Part shown: one piece after another, positions 33,024 to 43,830 of the stretch
Position numbering within the stretch: the first letter of the stretch is position 1
Layout: the number at the start of each line of letters is the position of its first letter
Assembly: GCA_014239435.1 (NCBI GenBank)
Contig: JAAZYX010000031.1
Coordinates: 1 to 52,129 of the forward strand
Reading direction: 5' to 3'
Length of the DNA stretch: 52,129 nucleotides
Origin: Fidelibacterota bacterium
Lineage (GTDB): Bacteria; Fidelibacterota; Marinisomatia; Marinisomatales; TCS55
Made by a program: the position numbers and the translations under genes
Notes under the pieces: model-generated
Database searches by the model: none
What the model was told of the DNA's origin: nothing
The model's input: the letters and a program-made list of their open reading frames with translations, nothing else

Positions 33024-34090
33024 AAAAGTGTTGGCACATATATCTCTCAGCGGCTCTTATTGTTTTTCCAGCTCAAATCACCTTTTCTCAAAATTCCCAT
33101 TCCTTTGAGCTCGAAGGATACACACGGTACTTTCTTGTGGATCTTCCTGATAATTTTGAAAACGGCCTGCCGATGATCTTTAATAATCACGGTTATCTCG
33201 GAAGTGCTACGCAGCAGCGTGATTACTCCCAAATGCATTCGGTTGCGTCAGACCTCGGTCATGATGTGATTATCGTTTATCCCGATGCCATTATTACAAC
33301 ATGGAACAGCGGTATCGATGACTATATATTTGTATTGGCGCCCGATGTTGATGATGTCAATTTTTTCAGTGTTATGATAGATTCCATGGTAGCGTGGTAT
33401 GGAATTGACACCACCCGCGTATTTTCCTGCGGCATGTCAAACGGAGGATTCATGAGCTATAAACTTGGTTGCGAATTGTCGGACCGCATCACAGCCATAG
33501 CTTCCGTTACGGGAACCATGGCAAATTCAACCTATGCATCTTGCAGCCCAACCCGACCGGTGCCTCACATGTCAATCCACGGGACCGATGATGCTGTAGT
33601 TCCGTACAACGGCACCTCCTATTGGAAATCCACTGCAGAATCCGTTGCTTATTGGGTGGACAACAATAATTGCAGTGAGACGCCGGCGGTGGAAGATTTG
33701 CCCGATACAGATCCGTCGGATTATTCCACTGTTGAGAAATTCACCTATTCAGACTGTGATGAGGATGCAGAAGTTATCCTGTATGACATAGACGGAGGAG
33801 GTCATCATTGGCCTTCGGCTTCCGGTCTGGGCGGAACAGGAACAATGAATATGGACATTTCCGCGTCCGAAGAAATTCTGAATTTTTTTATGGAATTTGG
33901 CGGAAACTCAGCCTTTCCAACCGGTGACCTTGACGGAGACGGAACCACCGATTTAAATGATCTCACCGCAATGGTCATGGCAATACTAGGGTTTTCCGAA
34001 ACGACCGAGTACTATGTAGAAGCCGGGGATCTCAACCGGGACGGCATCCTAAATGTTTTTGATATACTTCTGTTTTCGGATATTTACTGA
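33020..34090 (+). CDS. Secreted CE1-type esterase/depolymerase with dockerin-like repeats
   Basis: The 356-residue protein has a signal peptide and a polyhydroxybutyrate-depolymerase/feruloyl-esterase fold (LpqC/CE1 type). Its nucleophile motif is FSCGMSNGGFMS with Ser140, the Asp region SIHGTDDAVVPYNG, and the catalytic His in GGGHHWPSA. The C-terminus holds two dockerin-like Ca2+-binding repeats, GDLDGDGTTDLNDLTAMVMA and GDLNRDGILNVFDILLFSDI. These replace the usual T9SS sorting domain. Likely an extracellular or surface esterase acting on polysaccharide esters. It is coupled to the GT61 gene and overlaps the convergent ybjQ-like gene by seven bases at the 3' end. Confidence 0.87.
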   Translation: MKKCWHIYLSAALIVFPAQITFSQNSHSFELEGYTRYFLVDLPDNFENGLPMIFNNHGYLGSATQQRDYSQMHSVASDLGHDVIIVYPDAIITTWNSGIDDYIFVLAPDVDDVNFFSVMIDSMVAWYGIDTTRVFSCGMSNGGFMSYKLGCELSDRITAIASVTGTMANSTYASCSPTRPVPHMSIHGTDDAVVPYNGTSYWKSTAESVAYWVDNNNCSETPAVEDLPDTDPSDYSTVEKFTYSDCDEDAEVILYDIDGGGHHWPSASGLGGTGTMNMDISASEEILNFFMEFGGNSAFPTGDLDGDGTTDLNDLTAMVMAILGFSETTEYYVEAGDLNRDGILNVFDILLFSDIY

Positions 34091-34410
34091 TTGGACGCTG
34101 AAAGTTTGACGGCCGTACCGTACACCATCAGTTCTGCGGTGGTTGCCATAATCATGGACGTCTGAAACCTGACGCCGACAATCGCATCGGCTTCCATTTC
34201 CTCCGCACGCTGCACCATGCGCTCCATTGCCTGCTCTCTTGATTCGGCGAGCATTGTTGTATACTCCTTGATTTCGCCTCCCACCAGAGTTCTGAGTCCG
34301 GCATAAATATCCTTCCCGATGTGGCGGGCGCGAATGGTATTTCCAACTACCGTTCCCAAATGTACAGTTATTGTGTATCCTGAAACGGATTCTGTTGTAA
34401 CTATTTTCAT
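34084..34410 (-). CDS. YbjQ/UPF0145 family heavy-metal-binding-domain protein
   Basis: The 108 residues are a complete single YbjQ domain: TTESVSGYTITVHLGTVVGN, a GKDIYAGLRTLVGGEIKEYT loop, RMVQRAEEMEADAIVGVRF, and a TAELMVYGTAVKL ending. Members form pentamers; the family name suggests metal binding, but the function is not settled. GGAGATAGA provides the ribosome-binding site. Its 3' end overlaps the convergent esterase gene by seven bases. The gene lies 44 bases past katG on the same strand. Confidence 0.92.
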   Translation of the reverse strand: MKIVTTESVSGYTITVHLGTVVGNTIRARHIGKDIYAGLRTLVGGEIKEYTTMLAESREQAMERMVQRAEEMEADAIVGVRFQTSMIMATTAELMVYGTAVKLSASNQ

Positions 34411-34454
34411 TCTATCTCCATATGCGCTGAGACCTTGCGTTTTTTCATCAAATC

Positions 34455-36737
<2,283 letters not shown>

Positions 36738-36762
36738 TTAAAGTGTTTTTGTCAAGTGTAAG

Positions 36763-36975
36763 TTATTGTTTTATTCCTCTGAAAGGTTCATCCTTTTTAG
36801 ACTCTTTCTTTTCTTTTGCTATGCCCAAGAGCATAAGTACCACTCCGGAAATCACAGCAATGAGCGCAAAGCCAGAAAGAGGATTTTCGAAAATAAATGA
36901 AATTATTTTCCCAATGGAAACCAGAACGAAAATTCCAATCCCGGCGATGACAAGATACGTACCTATTTCTTTCAT
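36763..36975 (-). CDS. Small two-helix membrane protein of unknown function
   Basis: With the ATG at 36975 the protein is 70 residues and begins MKEIGTYLVIAGIGIFVLVS. Two membrane helices (about 6-22 and 35-55) are followed by a Lys/Glu-rich tail. A GGAG ribosome-binding site lies seven bases upstream, deciding this start over one 42 codons earlier. The gene sits directly upstream of katG on the same strand, but its tail cannot be tied to oxidative stress. No family is recognised. Confidence 0.6.
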   Translation of the reverse strand: MKEIGTYLVIAGIGIFVLVSIGKIISFIFENPLSGFALIAVISGVVLMLLGIAKEKKESKKDEPFRGIKQ

Positions 36976-37083
36976 GTTTGACTCCAATATTGAAGGTGGA
37001 ATTTCTCCCTTCCCCGCTGTGTTTCCAATAAAACTTATTGTGTGCATTTCATTTTTCAGACTCATAAACTCCCCGGTATAACT

Positions 37084-37749
37084 ATGCCGATCAGAACACA
37101 AATCGAAACGGATTTTTCTATCAGGTCTTTCACAGGAGGATACGATGATAATTTTACGTATCTGTTAACCTGCATGAGAACGGGAACCCAGTGCATTGTG
37201 GATGCAGCTGTGCCCTATGAGCAGATAGAGCCTTTTACAACTTCGGGACTGATATCCATATTTATAACGCATTATCATCACGATCATATCGCCTATCTAA
37301 ATGAGTACACCCAAAAGCATCCAAATCTTGTGGTAGTCAGTCATCCAAATGCGTCACAAAAATTAAATGTCAATTATCCGCAAACGGCTAATAACGGCAG
37401 TACCATTACCGTCGGACAATTAAATGTGGATGTGATCCATACACCCGGCCACAATCCGGATTCTAATTGCTATCATATCGAAAATGTCGTCTTTACAGGC
37501 GATACATTGTTCGTGGGACGCACAGGACGAGCCGTTAGTTCAGGTGCGGATGCCGGAACTCTTTACCAATCGGTGTATGAGAAACTGCTGACCCTTCCAA
37601 ATGAAACTATTGTGTATCCCGGGCACGATTATGGCACGGTGCCCTCCATTACAATTCAGGAAAATATTAAACTCAGTCCTTTGCTTCAGGCAGAAGACGA
37701 AACAGATTTTATCAGTCGAATGGCTGATTTTGAGACAAGTCGTACTTAA
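37084..37749 (+). CDS. MBL-fold metallo-hydrolase (glyoxalase II/ETHE1-like)
   Basis: The 221-residue protein (start at 37084, the ATG after 'ggtataact') has the metal-binding HxHxDH in ITHYHHDHIA (His63, His65, Asp67, His68). Further ligands lie in HTPGHNPDS, FTGDTLFVGRTGR (bridging Asp) and VYPGHDYGT. The GDTLF.G..GR and PGHDYG blocks are typical of the glyoxalase II/persulfide dioxygenase branch. It could hydrolyse S-lactoylglutathione-type thioesters or oxidise persulfides; sequence alone does not decide. No rhodanese domain is present. The start is chosen because the longer frame overlaps the short membrane-protein region with no ribosome-binding site. Confidence 0.87.
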   Translation: MPIRTQIETDFSIRSFTGGYDDNFTYLLTCMRTGTQCIVDAAVPYEQIEPFTTSGLISIFITHYHHDHIAYLNEYTQKHPNLVVVSHPNASQKLNVNYPQTANNGSTITVGQLNVDVIHTPGHNPDSNCYHIENVVFTGDTLFVGRTGRAVSSGADAGTLYQSVYEKLLTLPNETIVYPGHDYGTVPSITIQENIKLSPLLQAEDETDFISRMADFETSRT

Positions 37750-37764
37750 ATAAAAGGAGAAACC

Positions 37765-38076
37765 ATGAAACACTATTTAATGGGTATTGTAACCGGTATC
37801 GTGATGGTAGGCAGTCTGTTTGTTTTGAGCGGATCCGGTACCGTTGAGGATGATTCCCTAAAATCACTACTTGAGAGGGTGGAAAGCTACATGTCAACCG
37901 AAATGGCAAAAGACGGCGCTGCAGGGCGTTTCCAAATGCAGAGTTTCGCAATTGACCGCACACACTGGCACTATTTGCTAGACACTTCCACCGGTGAATT
38001 ATTCCAGCTAAAACCAAGCCCGACACCCGGAAACGGAAAATGGTCCTTGCTATCGGCGGCGAATTTTGAAAAATAA
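37765..38076 (+). CDS. Membrane-anchored small protein of unknown function
   Basis: The 103 residues have an N-terminal hydrophobic helix (about 5-22: LMGIVTGIVMVGSLFVLSG) that acts as an uncleaved anchor or signal. A short soluble domain follows, with 'ERVESYMSTEMAKDGAAGRF' and an HWHYLLDTSTGELFQLKPSP hairpin. The latter resembles tail segments of secreted hypothetical proteins. AAAAGGAGAAACC gives a strong ribosome-binding site. The gene overlaps the next by 11 bases. No family is recognised. Confidence 0.7.
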   Translation: MKHYLMGIVTGIVMVGSLFVLSGSGTVEDDSLKSLLERVESYMSTEMAKDGAAGRFQMQSFAIDRTHWHYLLDTSTGELFQLKPSPTPGNGKWSLLSAANFEK

Positions 38077-38332
38077 TCTTTTCGCAATTTTAGCATTCGT
38101 CTTGATGGTTTTTGCTGGATGCGACGAGCCGAGTTCCTGTGACGACTGCGGCGGCGGCATAATCAATGGATATCTCTATACAAAAGTGACATCTTCCGAC
38201 TTGAACCAGCTTGGATCAGTAGAAGGAATTAATCTTGATTCCTGCATTCGCTATAAGCTTTCCGGGGATGATTTTGACACCGAGACAGTTAGTGTAGTTC
38301 CGGATTGCTGCTGTGATCAATATTCACTTTAG
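38066..38332 (+). CDS. Small cysteine-rich lipoprotein
   Basis: The 88-residue protein begins with TTG. Its lipoprotein signal is MKNNLFAILAFVLMVFAGC, with lipid-modified Cys19. The mature part holds clustered cysteines (SSCDDCGGG near the N-terminus, DCCCDQYSL at the C-terminus, one Cys between), suggesting metal binding or disulfides. The start lies within the upstream gene, and the stop is three bases before the next gene's TTG. The lipobox makes it credible despite its size. Confidence 0.65.
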   Translation: MKNNLFAILAFVLMVFAGCDEPSSCDDCGGGIINGYLYTKVTSSDLNQLGSVEGINLDSCIRYKLSGDDFDTETVSVVPDCCCDQYSL

Positions 38333-38335
38333 CGC

Positions 38336-38977
38336 TTGATTCTAAATACACATCAGACTTCCGATAATCCGGAAACAGCAATTCTTGCTTTGCATGGATG
38401 GACCGGAGATGAACATTCTATGGTGCCAGTAGCCAAAACAATGCGGATTCCGAATGCTGCCTGGTACATGCCGCGCGCTCCGTATCCCTCCAGCTCGGGA
38501 ACCGGCTTCACATGGTTCAGTGGAAATGACGAAGCAGGATGGCAATATGAAAAGTCGTTTTTTCTTTTAAACAGCCTCATGAATCAAATCCGGGATGATG
38601 GATTCCCCAACGATTCCATATATATCATGGGTTTTTCCATGGGCGCCAGTCTCTCTATGGAATTCGCACTTCGGCTCGAGTATCCGATTGGAGGCATTAT
38701 ACCAATCGCCGGATTTATTAAAGATAAAGTCAGGTTACAATCCGATATAACAAAGGAAAGCCGAAATACGCCTGTATTAATTCTGCATGGAGACAAAGAT
38801 GATATCGTAAAACCTGAAGCTGGGCAGGATGTACATAACTTTCTCGCCGAACAGGATTACTGTGTCAGGCTTGAAACCTACTCGGGAGGACATAAAATTC
38901 CGATCTCTGCCGGCGGTACGATTAACACGTTTATTTCAGACCAAATTAACTTTACTGTCATCCATTCGTCAGATTGA
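38336..38977 (+). CDS. Alpha/beta-hydrolase (carboxylesterase/phospholipase-like)
   Basis: The 213-residue cytoplasmic-type hydrolase has HGWTGDEHSM (oxyanion region) and the nucleophile elbow in YIMGFSMGASLSME (GFSMG). The acid is in ILHGDKDDIV, and the His in SGGHKIP. This fits the YpfH/carboxylesterase group of compact serine hydrolases. The open frame begins with TTG at 38336; the first downstream ATG would remove the essential HGW region, so TTG is preferred. No signal peptide is visible. Its role and substrate are unknown; it seems to be the last gene of a small operon started at 37765. Confidence 0.8.
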   Translation: MILNTHQTSDNPETAILALHGWTGDEHSMVPVAKTMRIPNAAWYMPRAPYPSSSGTGFTWFSGNDEAGWQYEKSFFLLNSLMNQIRDDGFPNDSIYIMGFSMGASLSMEFALRLEYPIGGIIPIAGFIKDKVRLQSDITKESRNTPVLILHGDKDDIVKPEAGQDVHNFLAEQDYCVRLETYSGGHKIPISAGGTINTFISDQINFTVIHSSD

Positions 38978-39032
38978 GTAATAAAACAATATCATTGAGA
39001 TTCAATACCATAAAACAGTAACTTTCTAAATC

Positions 39033-40667
39033 ATGGCCGAAACCATCACAAGACGAGATTTCCTATCGGGTAAACCAATGGGAAAACGCACGACATCTGT
39101 AAAAGTAGATCCGCATTGGCCGATACCACGGGTGGCCAAACTTTACCAAAAACTGCTCAAGCAAGACCCTCCTTTCGACCATCCAAAATTTGAGCATGTT
39201 CCGTCACCTGAATTAGATGTACCCACGCGATTAGGGAGATTGCGAACACCTGATTGGGATTCCATCAATTCTACGCACCTATTAAAGCGTACTCTTTTTT
39301 CGCCTACTTTTACTGAGTTGGAAAATGCTGAAGCCGGCACGATGGCTCAAACTATCAATAATCTTCTGGCAGCACAAACCGCACCCGATCCACCGGATTC
39401 GTGGGTAACAGAACCGCCTCCGGTTTGGGATTCACTGACTCAGGAAGAAATCATGGAAATCCTCATCTCGTACCGTTTGAGGATGAGAACATTGGTAAAG
39501 TGGTGGGGAATGGAAATGAGGAAAGACACATTTTCGATTCGCGAAAATATGACATTATTCTGGCACAATCATTTTGCCACATCCGCTCAAAAGGTAATTT
39601 TTCCTCAAGCTATGTATGAACAGAATAAAATCTTACGGGAACATTGTCTCGGCGATTTTCGAGAATTACTTCGGCGAATCACCTTCGGTCCCGCTATGCT
39701 GATCTGGCTGGATTCATACAGGAGCACCAAAAATGAACCGAATGAAAATTTTGGACGCGAGCTTCTTGAACTGTTCACTATGGGAGTGGATACGTATACG
39801 CAAACCGATATTATTGAAGCATCCCGGGCTTTTACCGGATACCTTACCGATGGCGTATCGACTAATTACAGTTATACCCTTAGATCCGGAATTGGGAACT
39901 ATTGGAACAATAGACACGATTTTGAATCAAAAACCTTTTTGGGGCAAACCGGGACGTGGAACGGCGACGATATTATAGATATTATTCTTGAACAGGATGT
40001 GGTGGCCAATTTTATTTGCTCAAAAATATATCAATGGTTCGTCTATGAAAATGTGGATGAAACATTTGTGGACAGTATGGCAACCGTGTTCCGTGATAGC
40101 GATTACAACATAGAAACGACTATGGAATACTTGCTCACCAGCGATCATTTTTACGATGTTAATTTTCATGGCGCTATGGTGCGGAATCCAATGACCGTCC
40201 TCTTTGGGACAATGCGTCAACTTGAAATGGATGACGTTTCAGCCGAAGGAAATTATTTTATCCGAATCGCGGAATATCTTGGCATGATTCCCATGTTTCC
40301 ACCGGATGTCAACGGCTGGACCGGCTATAGGTCCTGGCTCAATTCCATTACACTACCCAGCCGAAAAATGATAACTACAACGTATCTCGATGGATATGGC
40401 GGACTGGGAATGATTGATACAACCGCTGATGCAGTCGCTCTTGCGCAAACCATGACTGACCCAAATGACGCCGAGAAAATTGTAGAAGATTTTGCCCGCC
40501 TCTTTTCACCCTTTCCACTTTCAGACACACTTAAAACTCAATTGTTGGATATTCTGCTGGACGGGGCGGCCATTTACGATTGGACGATAAGTGATGCCAG
40601 CGCCGAAGGAAGACTGAAAAACCTGATGCGTCACATGATGCGTATGCCGGAGTTCCAATTGATATGA
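39033..40667 (+). CDS. DUF1800 family protein
   Basis: The 544-residue protein has the DUF1800 blocks: LLKRTLFSPT, ENMTLFWHNHFATSAQ, and NENFGRELLELFTMGVDTYT then DIIEASRAFTGY. VTKIYQWFV-like SKIYQWFVYENVD and FPPDVNGWTGYRSWLNS follow. The N-terminus has TRRDFLSGKPMGKR, a weak Tat-like RRDFL motif without an obvious hydrophobic stretch. The function is unknown; DUF1800 is nearly always paired with DUF1501. The stop overlaps the DUF1501 start by four bases. Confidence 0.92.
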   Translation: MAETITRRDFLSGKPMGKRTTSVKVDPHWPIPRVAKLYQKLLKQDPPFDHPKFEHVPSPELDVPTRLGRLRTPDWDSINSTHLLKRTLFSPTFTELENAEAGTMAQTINNLLAAQTAPDPPDSWVTEPPPVWDSLTQEEIMEILISYRLRMRTLVKWWGMEMRKDTFSIRENMTLFWHNHFATSAQKVIFPQAMYEQNKILREHCLGDFRELLRRITFGPAMLIWLDSYRSTKNEPNENFGRELLELFTMGVDTYTQTDIIEASRAFTGYLTDGVSTNYSYTLRSGIGNYWNNRHDFESKTFLGQTGTWNGDDIIDIILEQDVVANFICSKIYQWFVYENVDETFVDSMATVFRDSDYNIETTMEYLLTSDHFYDVNFHGAMVRNPMTVLFGTMRQLEMDDVSAEGNYFIRIAEYLGMIPMFPPDVNGWTGYRSWLNSITLPSRKMITTTYLDGYGGLGMIDTTADAVALAQTMTDPNDAEKIVEDFARLFSPFPLSDTLKTQLLDILLDGAAIYDWTISDASAEGRLKNLMRHMMRMPEFQLI

Positions 40668-42202
40668 AACGCCGGGATTTCATAAAGTCCAGCCTCGTGC
40701 TTTCCGCCATGGGAAGCCGTATTCCGCTTTTGGCAATTAACCGGACCCAAAAACAAATGGCCCGGACCGTGAGTTGGGATACCGATCGGATTGTTGTTCT
40801 CATTAAACTGAACGGCGGAAATGACGGAATGAACACCATCATACCCGTGCAAAATTCGCAGTATTACACTCTCCGGCCAACCATTGGGATTTCTCAGGCG
40901 GACGCGCTGACACTGAATTATGAAACAGGACTGCATCCATCCATGGATGCTCTGCTGCCTTATTTCCAGAATGGTGAAATGTCCGTCATTCATGAGGCTG
41001 GCTACGACGATAGCAATCTTTCGCATTTTCGGTCTTCAGATATTTGGGCCACCGGTTCCGATGCAGATGAATTTTGGAACACAGGCTGGCTCGGAAGATT
41101 GTTCACCGAAATATATCCGGATTTCCCCAACCACAATGAAGATCATCCGCTCGCTATCCAAATGGGGAGTGCAAACTTGCTCGAGTTTCAAACAACGATG
41201 TCTAACGGCGCATCCATGATAAACGATCCGGATTTGATGTATCAGCTCATCAGTGAAAACTATGTTCCGGGATCCAACGATCCGCCTCCTGCTACACTCG
41301 GAGGACAAGAACTCACTTATGTCCGCGAATTGGATGCAAGTTCATTTGAATATTCAGAAATCATCTTTAATTCCGCCAATGCGGGATCCAATTCTGTCAC
41401 CTATCCGGACACCAATCTTGGAGCACAGCTCGCTGTTACAGCAAAACTAATTTCCGGTGGATTGGATACACCGATTTACCGGCTTTATCTTGGAGGGTTT
41501 GACACACACGCAAATCAACTCTCTGATCAAGGCACTCTTTTACAGCAGGTAAGCGATGCAGTGGCAGCCTTTTTGAGTGACTTGGAATCCCAAGGATTAA
41601 GCAATAGGGTGATGACATTGACCACGTCCGAATTCGGTCGCCGGTCCTACGAAAACGGTACCGGAGGTACAGATCACGGAACCAGCGCACCGATCATGGC
41701 ATTTGGACCTCAAATAAATTCCAATCAATTATTTCACGGCACGCACCCGGACCTTTCAGCAATTGACAATAATGGAAATCCTCCGATTCAATTCGATTTT
41801 CGGCAAATGTATTCGACATTGCTTACAGATTGGTTTGGTTTGGAAGAAACTGTATCGTCGTCCATTTTTCAGCAATCTTTCAATACCATTCCCTTTATTG
41901 CGAATCCATTAACCATTACGGGAAATGGCGCCATTCCAAAATCATTTACACTGCATCCTGCCTTCCCGAATCCGTTTAATCCGGCGACTGAGATTAGCTT
42001 TGATTTACCAAAAGCATCCTCGGCAATTCTGAGGGTGCACGACGTAAGAGGTAGAAGTATTTATTCTAATCGATTGGGGAAATTACCCGCAGGAACTCAC
42101 CGCTTCAGACTCCTTGGAAATGATTGGGCTTCCGGAGTGTATTATGTTCGTGTAGAGGCTGCGGGATCAAGCCAAACCACCAAAATTACACTGCTTAAAT
42201 AA
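40664..42202 (+). CDS. DUF1501 family protein with T9SS sorting domain
   Basis: The 512-residue protein begins MKRRDFIKSSLVLSAMGSRI, a twin-arginine-like signal (RRDFIK). The DUF1501 domain, in the alkaline-phosphatase-like superfamily, shows KLNGGNDGMNTIIP, HEAGYDDSNLSHFRSSDIWA, LGGFDTHANQ and GTSAPIMAFG. The last ~85 residues are a T9SS type A sorting domain (FPNPFNPATEISFD ... GVYYVRVEA ... KITLLK). A Tat-type signal followed by a T9SS tail implies folded export to the periplasm before outer-membrane passage, unless the signal is really Sec. It overlaps DUF1800 by four bases and is clearly its partner. Confidence 0.9.
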   Translation: MKRRDFIKSSLVLSAMGSRIPLLAINRTQKQMARTVSWDTDRIVVLIKLNGGNDGMNTIIPVQNSQYYTLRPTIGISQADALTLNYETGLHPSMDALLPYFQNGEMSVIHEAGYDDSNLSHFRSSDIWATGSDADEFWNTGWLGRLFTEIYPDFPNHNEDHPLAIQMGSANLLEFQTTMSNGASMINDPDLMYQLISENYVPGSNDPPPATLGGQELTYVRELDASSFEYSEIIFNSANAGSNSVTYPDTNLGAQLAVTAKLISGGLDTPIYRLYLGGFDTHANQLSDQGTLLQQVSDAVAAFLSDLESQGLSNRVMTLTTSEFGRRSYENGTGGTDHGTSAPIMAFGPQINSNQLFHGTHPDLSAIDNNGNPPIQFDFRQMYSTLLTDWFGLEETVSSSIFQQSFNTIPFIANPLTITGNGAIPKSFTLHPAFPNPFNPATEISFDLPKASSAILRVHDVRGRSIYSNRLGKLPAGTHRFRLLGNDWASGVYYVRVEAAGSSQTTKITLLK

Positions 42203-42219
42203 TCTAGTTCCTACCTGAC

Positions 42220-42423
42220 TCAGGCCGTCGTCACATTAATGGCTCGGTCACCTTTCATATCAAAATCCACATCAAAGCCAACGCGCTGGCCTTCCTGTAA
42301 TCCACGTTCCTTTACCTTGGGACCTAAACCGGAAACATGTACAAAATAATCTCCTCCGTCGTCACCGGTGATAAATCCAAAACCTTTCGACCGGTTGTAT
42401 TCTTTTACGGTTCCGTACTGCAT
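42220..42423 (-). CDS. Cold-shock protein (CspA family)
   Basis: A single-stranded nucleic-acid-binding OB fold of 67 residues. RNP1 is KGFGFITGDDG, RNP2-like YFVHVSGL follows, then QEGQRVGFDVDFDMKGDRA. RNP2 is normally VFVHFS; here it is DYFVHVS. The ATG at 42423 fits the usual 66-70-residue length better than a TTG five codons upstream. No clear ribosome-binding site is seen. A long 5' leader is often used by such genes, but the gap to the next gene is short here. Confidence 0.92.
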   Translation of the reverse strand: MQYGTVKEYNRSKGFGFITGDDGGDYFVHVSGLGPKVKERGLQEGQRVGFDVDFDMKGDRAINVTTA

Positions 42424-42453
42424 TATAATAACGTGCAACAGTTGGGTAGTTTT

Positions 42454-43827
42454 CTAGTGAACGTCGTCCTTATAAAAAGCTTCGTCGAATGAGCCAATTG
42501 GCTGAATAAGCTCTCTGATTTCCTCACCATTTCCTACAATGACAAGAACTCTGTTTTTTTCATCATAATGGTTTTGTATAGCGGCGTTTACCTCGTCCAG
42601 AGTTACAGCATTTAATTTGACGAGGGACGTTTCTAAATCTTCAATGGTAAAGCCGTAATAAAGCGCCGACAATACACTACCTGCTATTGCGCCGGGAGAT
42701 TCCAAACTAAGCGGTTGGGATCCTGTGTAAAACGATTTAGCCTTCCGCAATTCTTCTGCTGTCACGCCTTCTTGCCGAAGCCGATTGAGTTCACTCATAA
42801 TCAATTGATATGTATTATACACTTCCGGATTTCGAGTGGAAGTGCTGATGCCGAAAGCGCCGTAATTCATTCTGGATGATGCCCAGCTCCGCACTCCGTA
42901 GGTTTTTCCGCCTTCACCGCGCACCACTTCCATCAATCGGGAAGAAAAGGCGCCGCCGCCAAAAATATAATTTGCGAGCTTAACTGCGTAGCGGTCTTCG
43001 TGTATTCTCGGGATTCCCCACTGAAGCATATAAATAGTAGCTTGTTCTAATTCCGGATTATCCACAAAACGAAATTTGAGACCATTGATATCCTCGTAAG
43101 CAAATGCAGCTCGATTGAGTGGTTTACCTTTAGAAGCCCAGCCTCCGAGTGAGGATTCAATCAACGTTTTGGCCACAGATGTTTCAAAATCGCCGATCAA
43201 CACAAGTGTTGCAATGTCGGGGCGAATATTTTTATAAAAATTCTTCACGTCATCAATCGTGATTGATTTGAGCGTTTCTTCCGTAGTCATTCTTCCCATG
43301 GGAGTTTCGCCAAGCAGCAAATAATCTCCGTGCGCCGATGCAACAGATGATGGATCGGAATACCAGGTTTTGATTCCTTCCTTATTTTGCTTCATGGTCA
43401 GCTTAAATTCTTTTTCCGGGAAGGTAGCGTGCTGAACCAATTCCGCCATCATGTTCAGTCCGAATTGGAGGTCCTCCGCTAAAAAACGTCCGGAAACAGT
43501 TGTGTATTCCAAGCCTGTACTTGCGTTCAAGCCGCCGCCCGTAGCATCAATTAATTCAGAAATTTCGTCAGCTGTATGATCATTTGTCCCTTTTGGAACC
43601 AGTTCAGACATGATGCCAGCAAGTCCTTCTTTCCCGACCGGAACATCCATCGAGCCGACTTCAATCATCATATTGAAAAACACGGCAGGATTTTCATGAT
43701 GCTCCGCTATCATGACCTTAAGTCCATTTGGCATGGTATAGGTTTCAAATTCCGGATAATCTATAATCGGAGCTTGGGCAATTACTATTCCCGAAAATAA
43801 CATCAGATTTATTATGAAATTTTTCAT
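42454..43827 (-). CDS. M16 family peptidase, non-catalytic partner
   Basis: The 457-residue protein has a signal peptide (MKNFIINLMLFSGIVIA) and an M16 fold. The HXXEH zinc motif is missing: the corresponding region reads MDVPVGKEGLAGIMSELVPK. The later conserved parts are present (EYTTVSGRFLAEDL, GGAFSSRLMEVVRGEGGKTYGVRSW, QPLSLESPGAIA). This is the usual inactive half of a two-gene M16 pair, with the catalytic subunit encoded immediately upstream. The pair is expected in the periplasm. Confidence 0.9.
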   Translation of the reverse strand: MKNFIINLMLFSGIVIAQAPIIDYPEFETYTMPNGLKVMIAEHHENPAVFFNMMIEVGSMDVPVGKEGLAGIMSELVPKGTNDHTADEISELIDATGGGLNASTGLEYTTVSGRFLAEDLQFGLNMMAELVQHATFPEKEFKLTMKQNKEGIKTWYSDPSSVASAHGDYLLLGETPMGRMTTEETLKSITIDDVKNFYKNIRPDIATLVLIGDFETSVAKTLIESSLGGWASKGKPLNRAAFAYEDINGLKFRFVDNPELEQATIYMLQWGIPRIHEDRYAVKLANYIFGGGAFSSRLMEVVRGEGGKTYGVRSWASSRMNYGAFGISTSTRNPEVYNTYQLIMSELNRLRQEGVTAEELRKAKSFYTGSQPLSLESPGAIAGSVLSALYYGFTIEDLETSLVKLNAVTLDEVNAAIQNHYDEKNRVLVIVGNGEEIRELIQPIGSFDEAFYKDDVH

Positions 43828-43830
43828 GGC

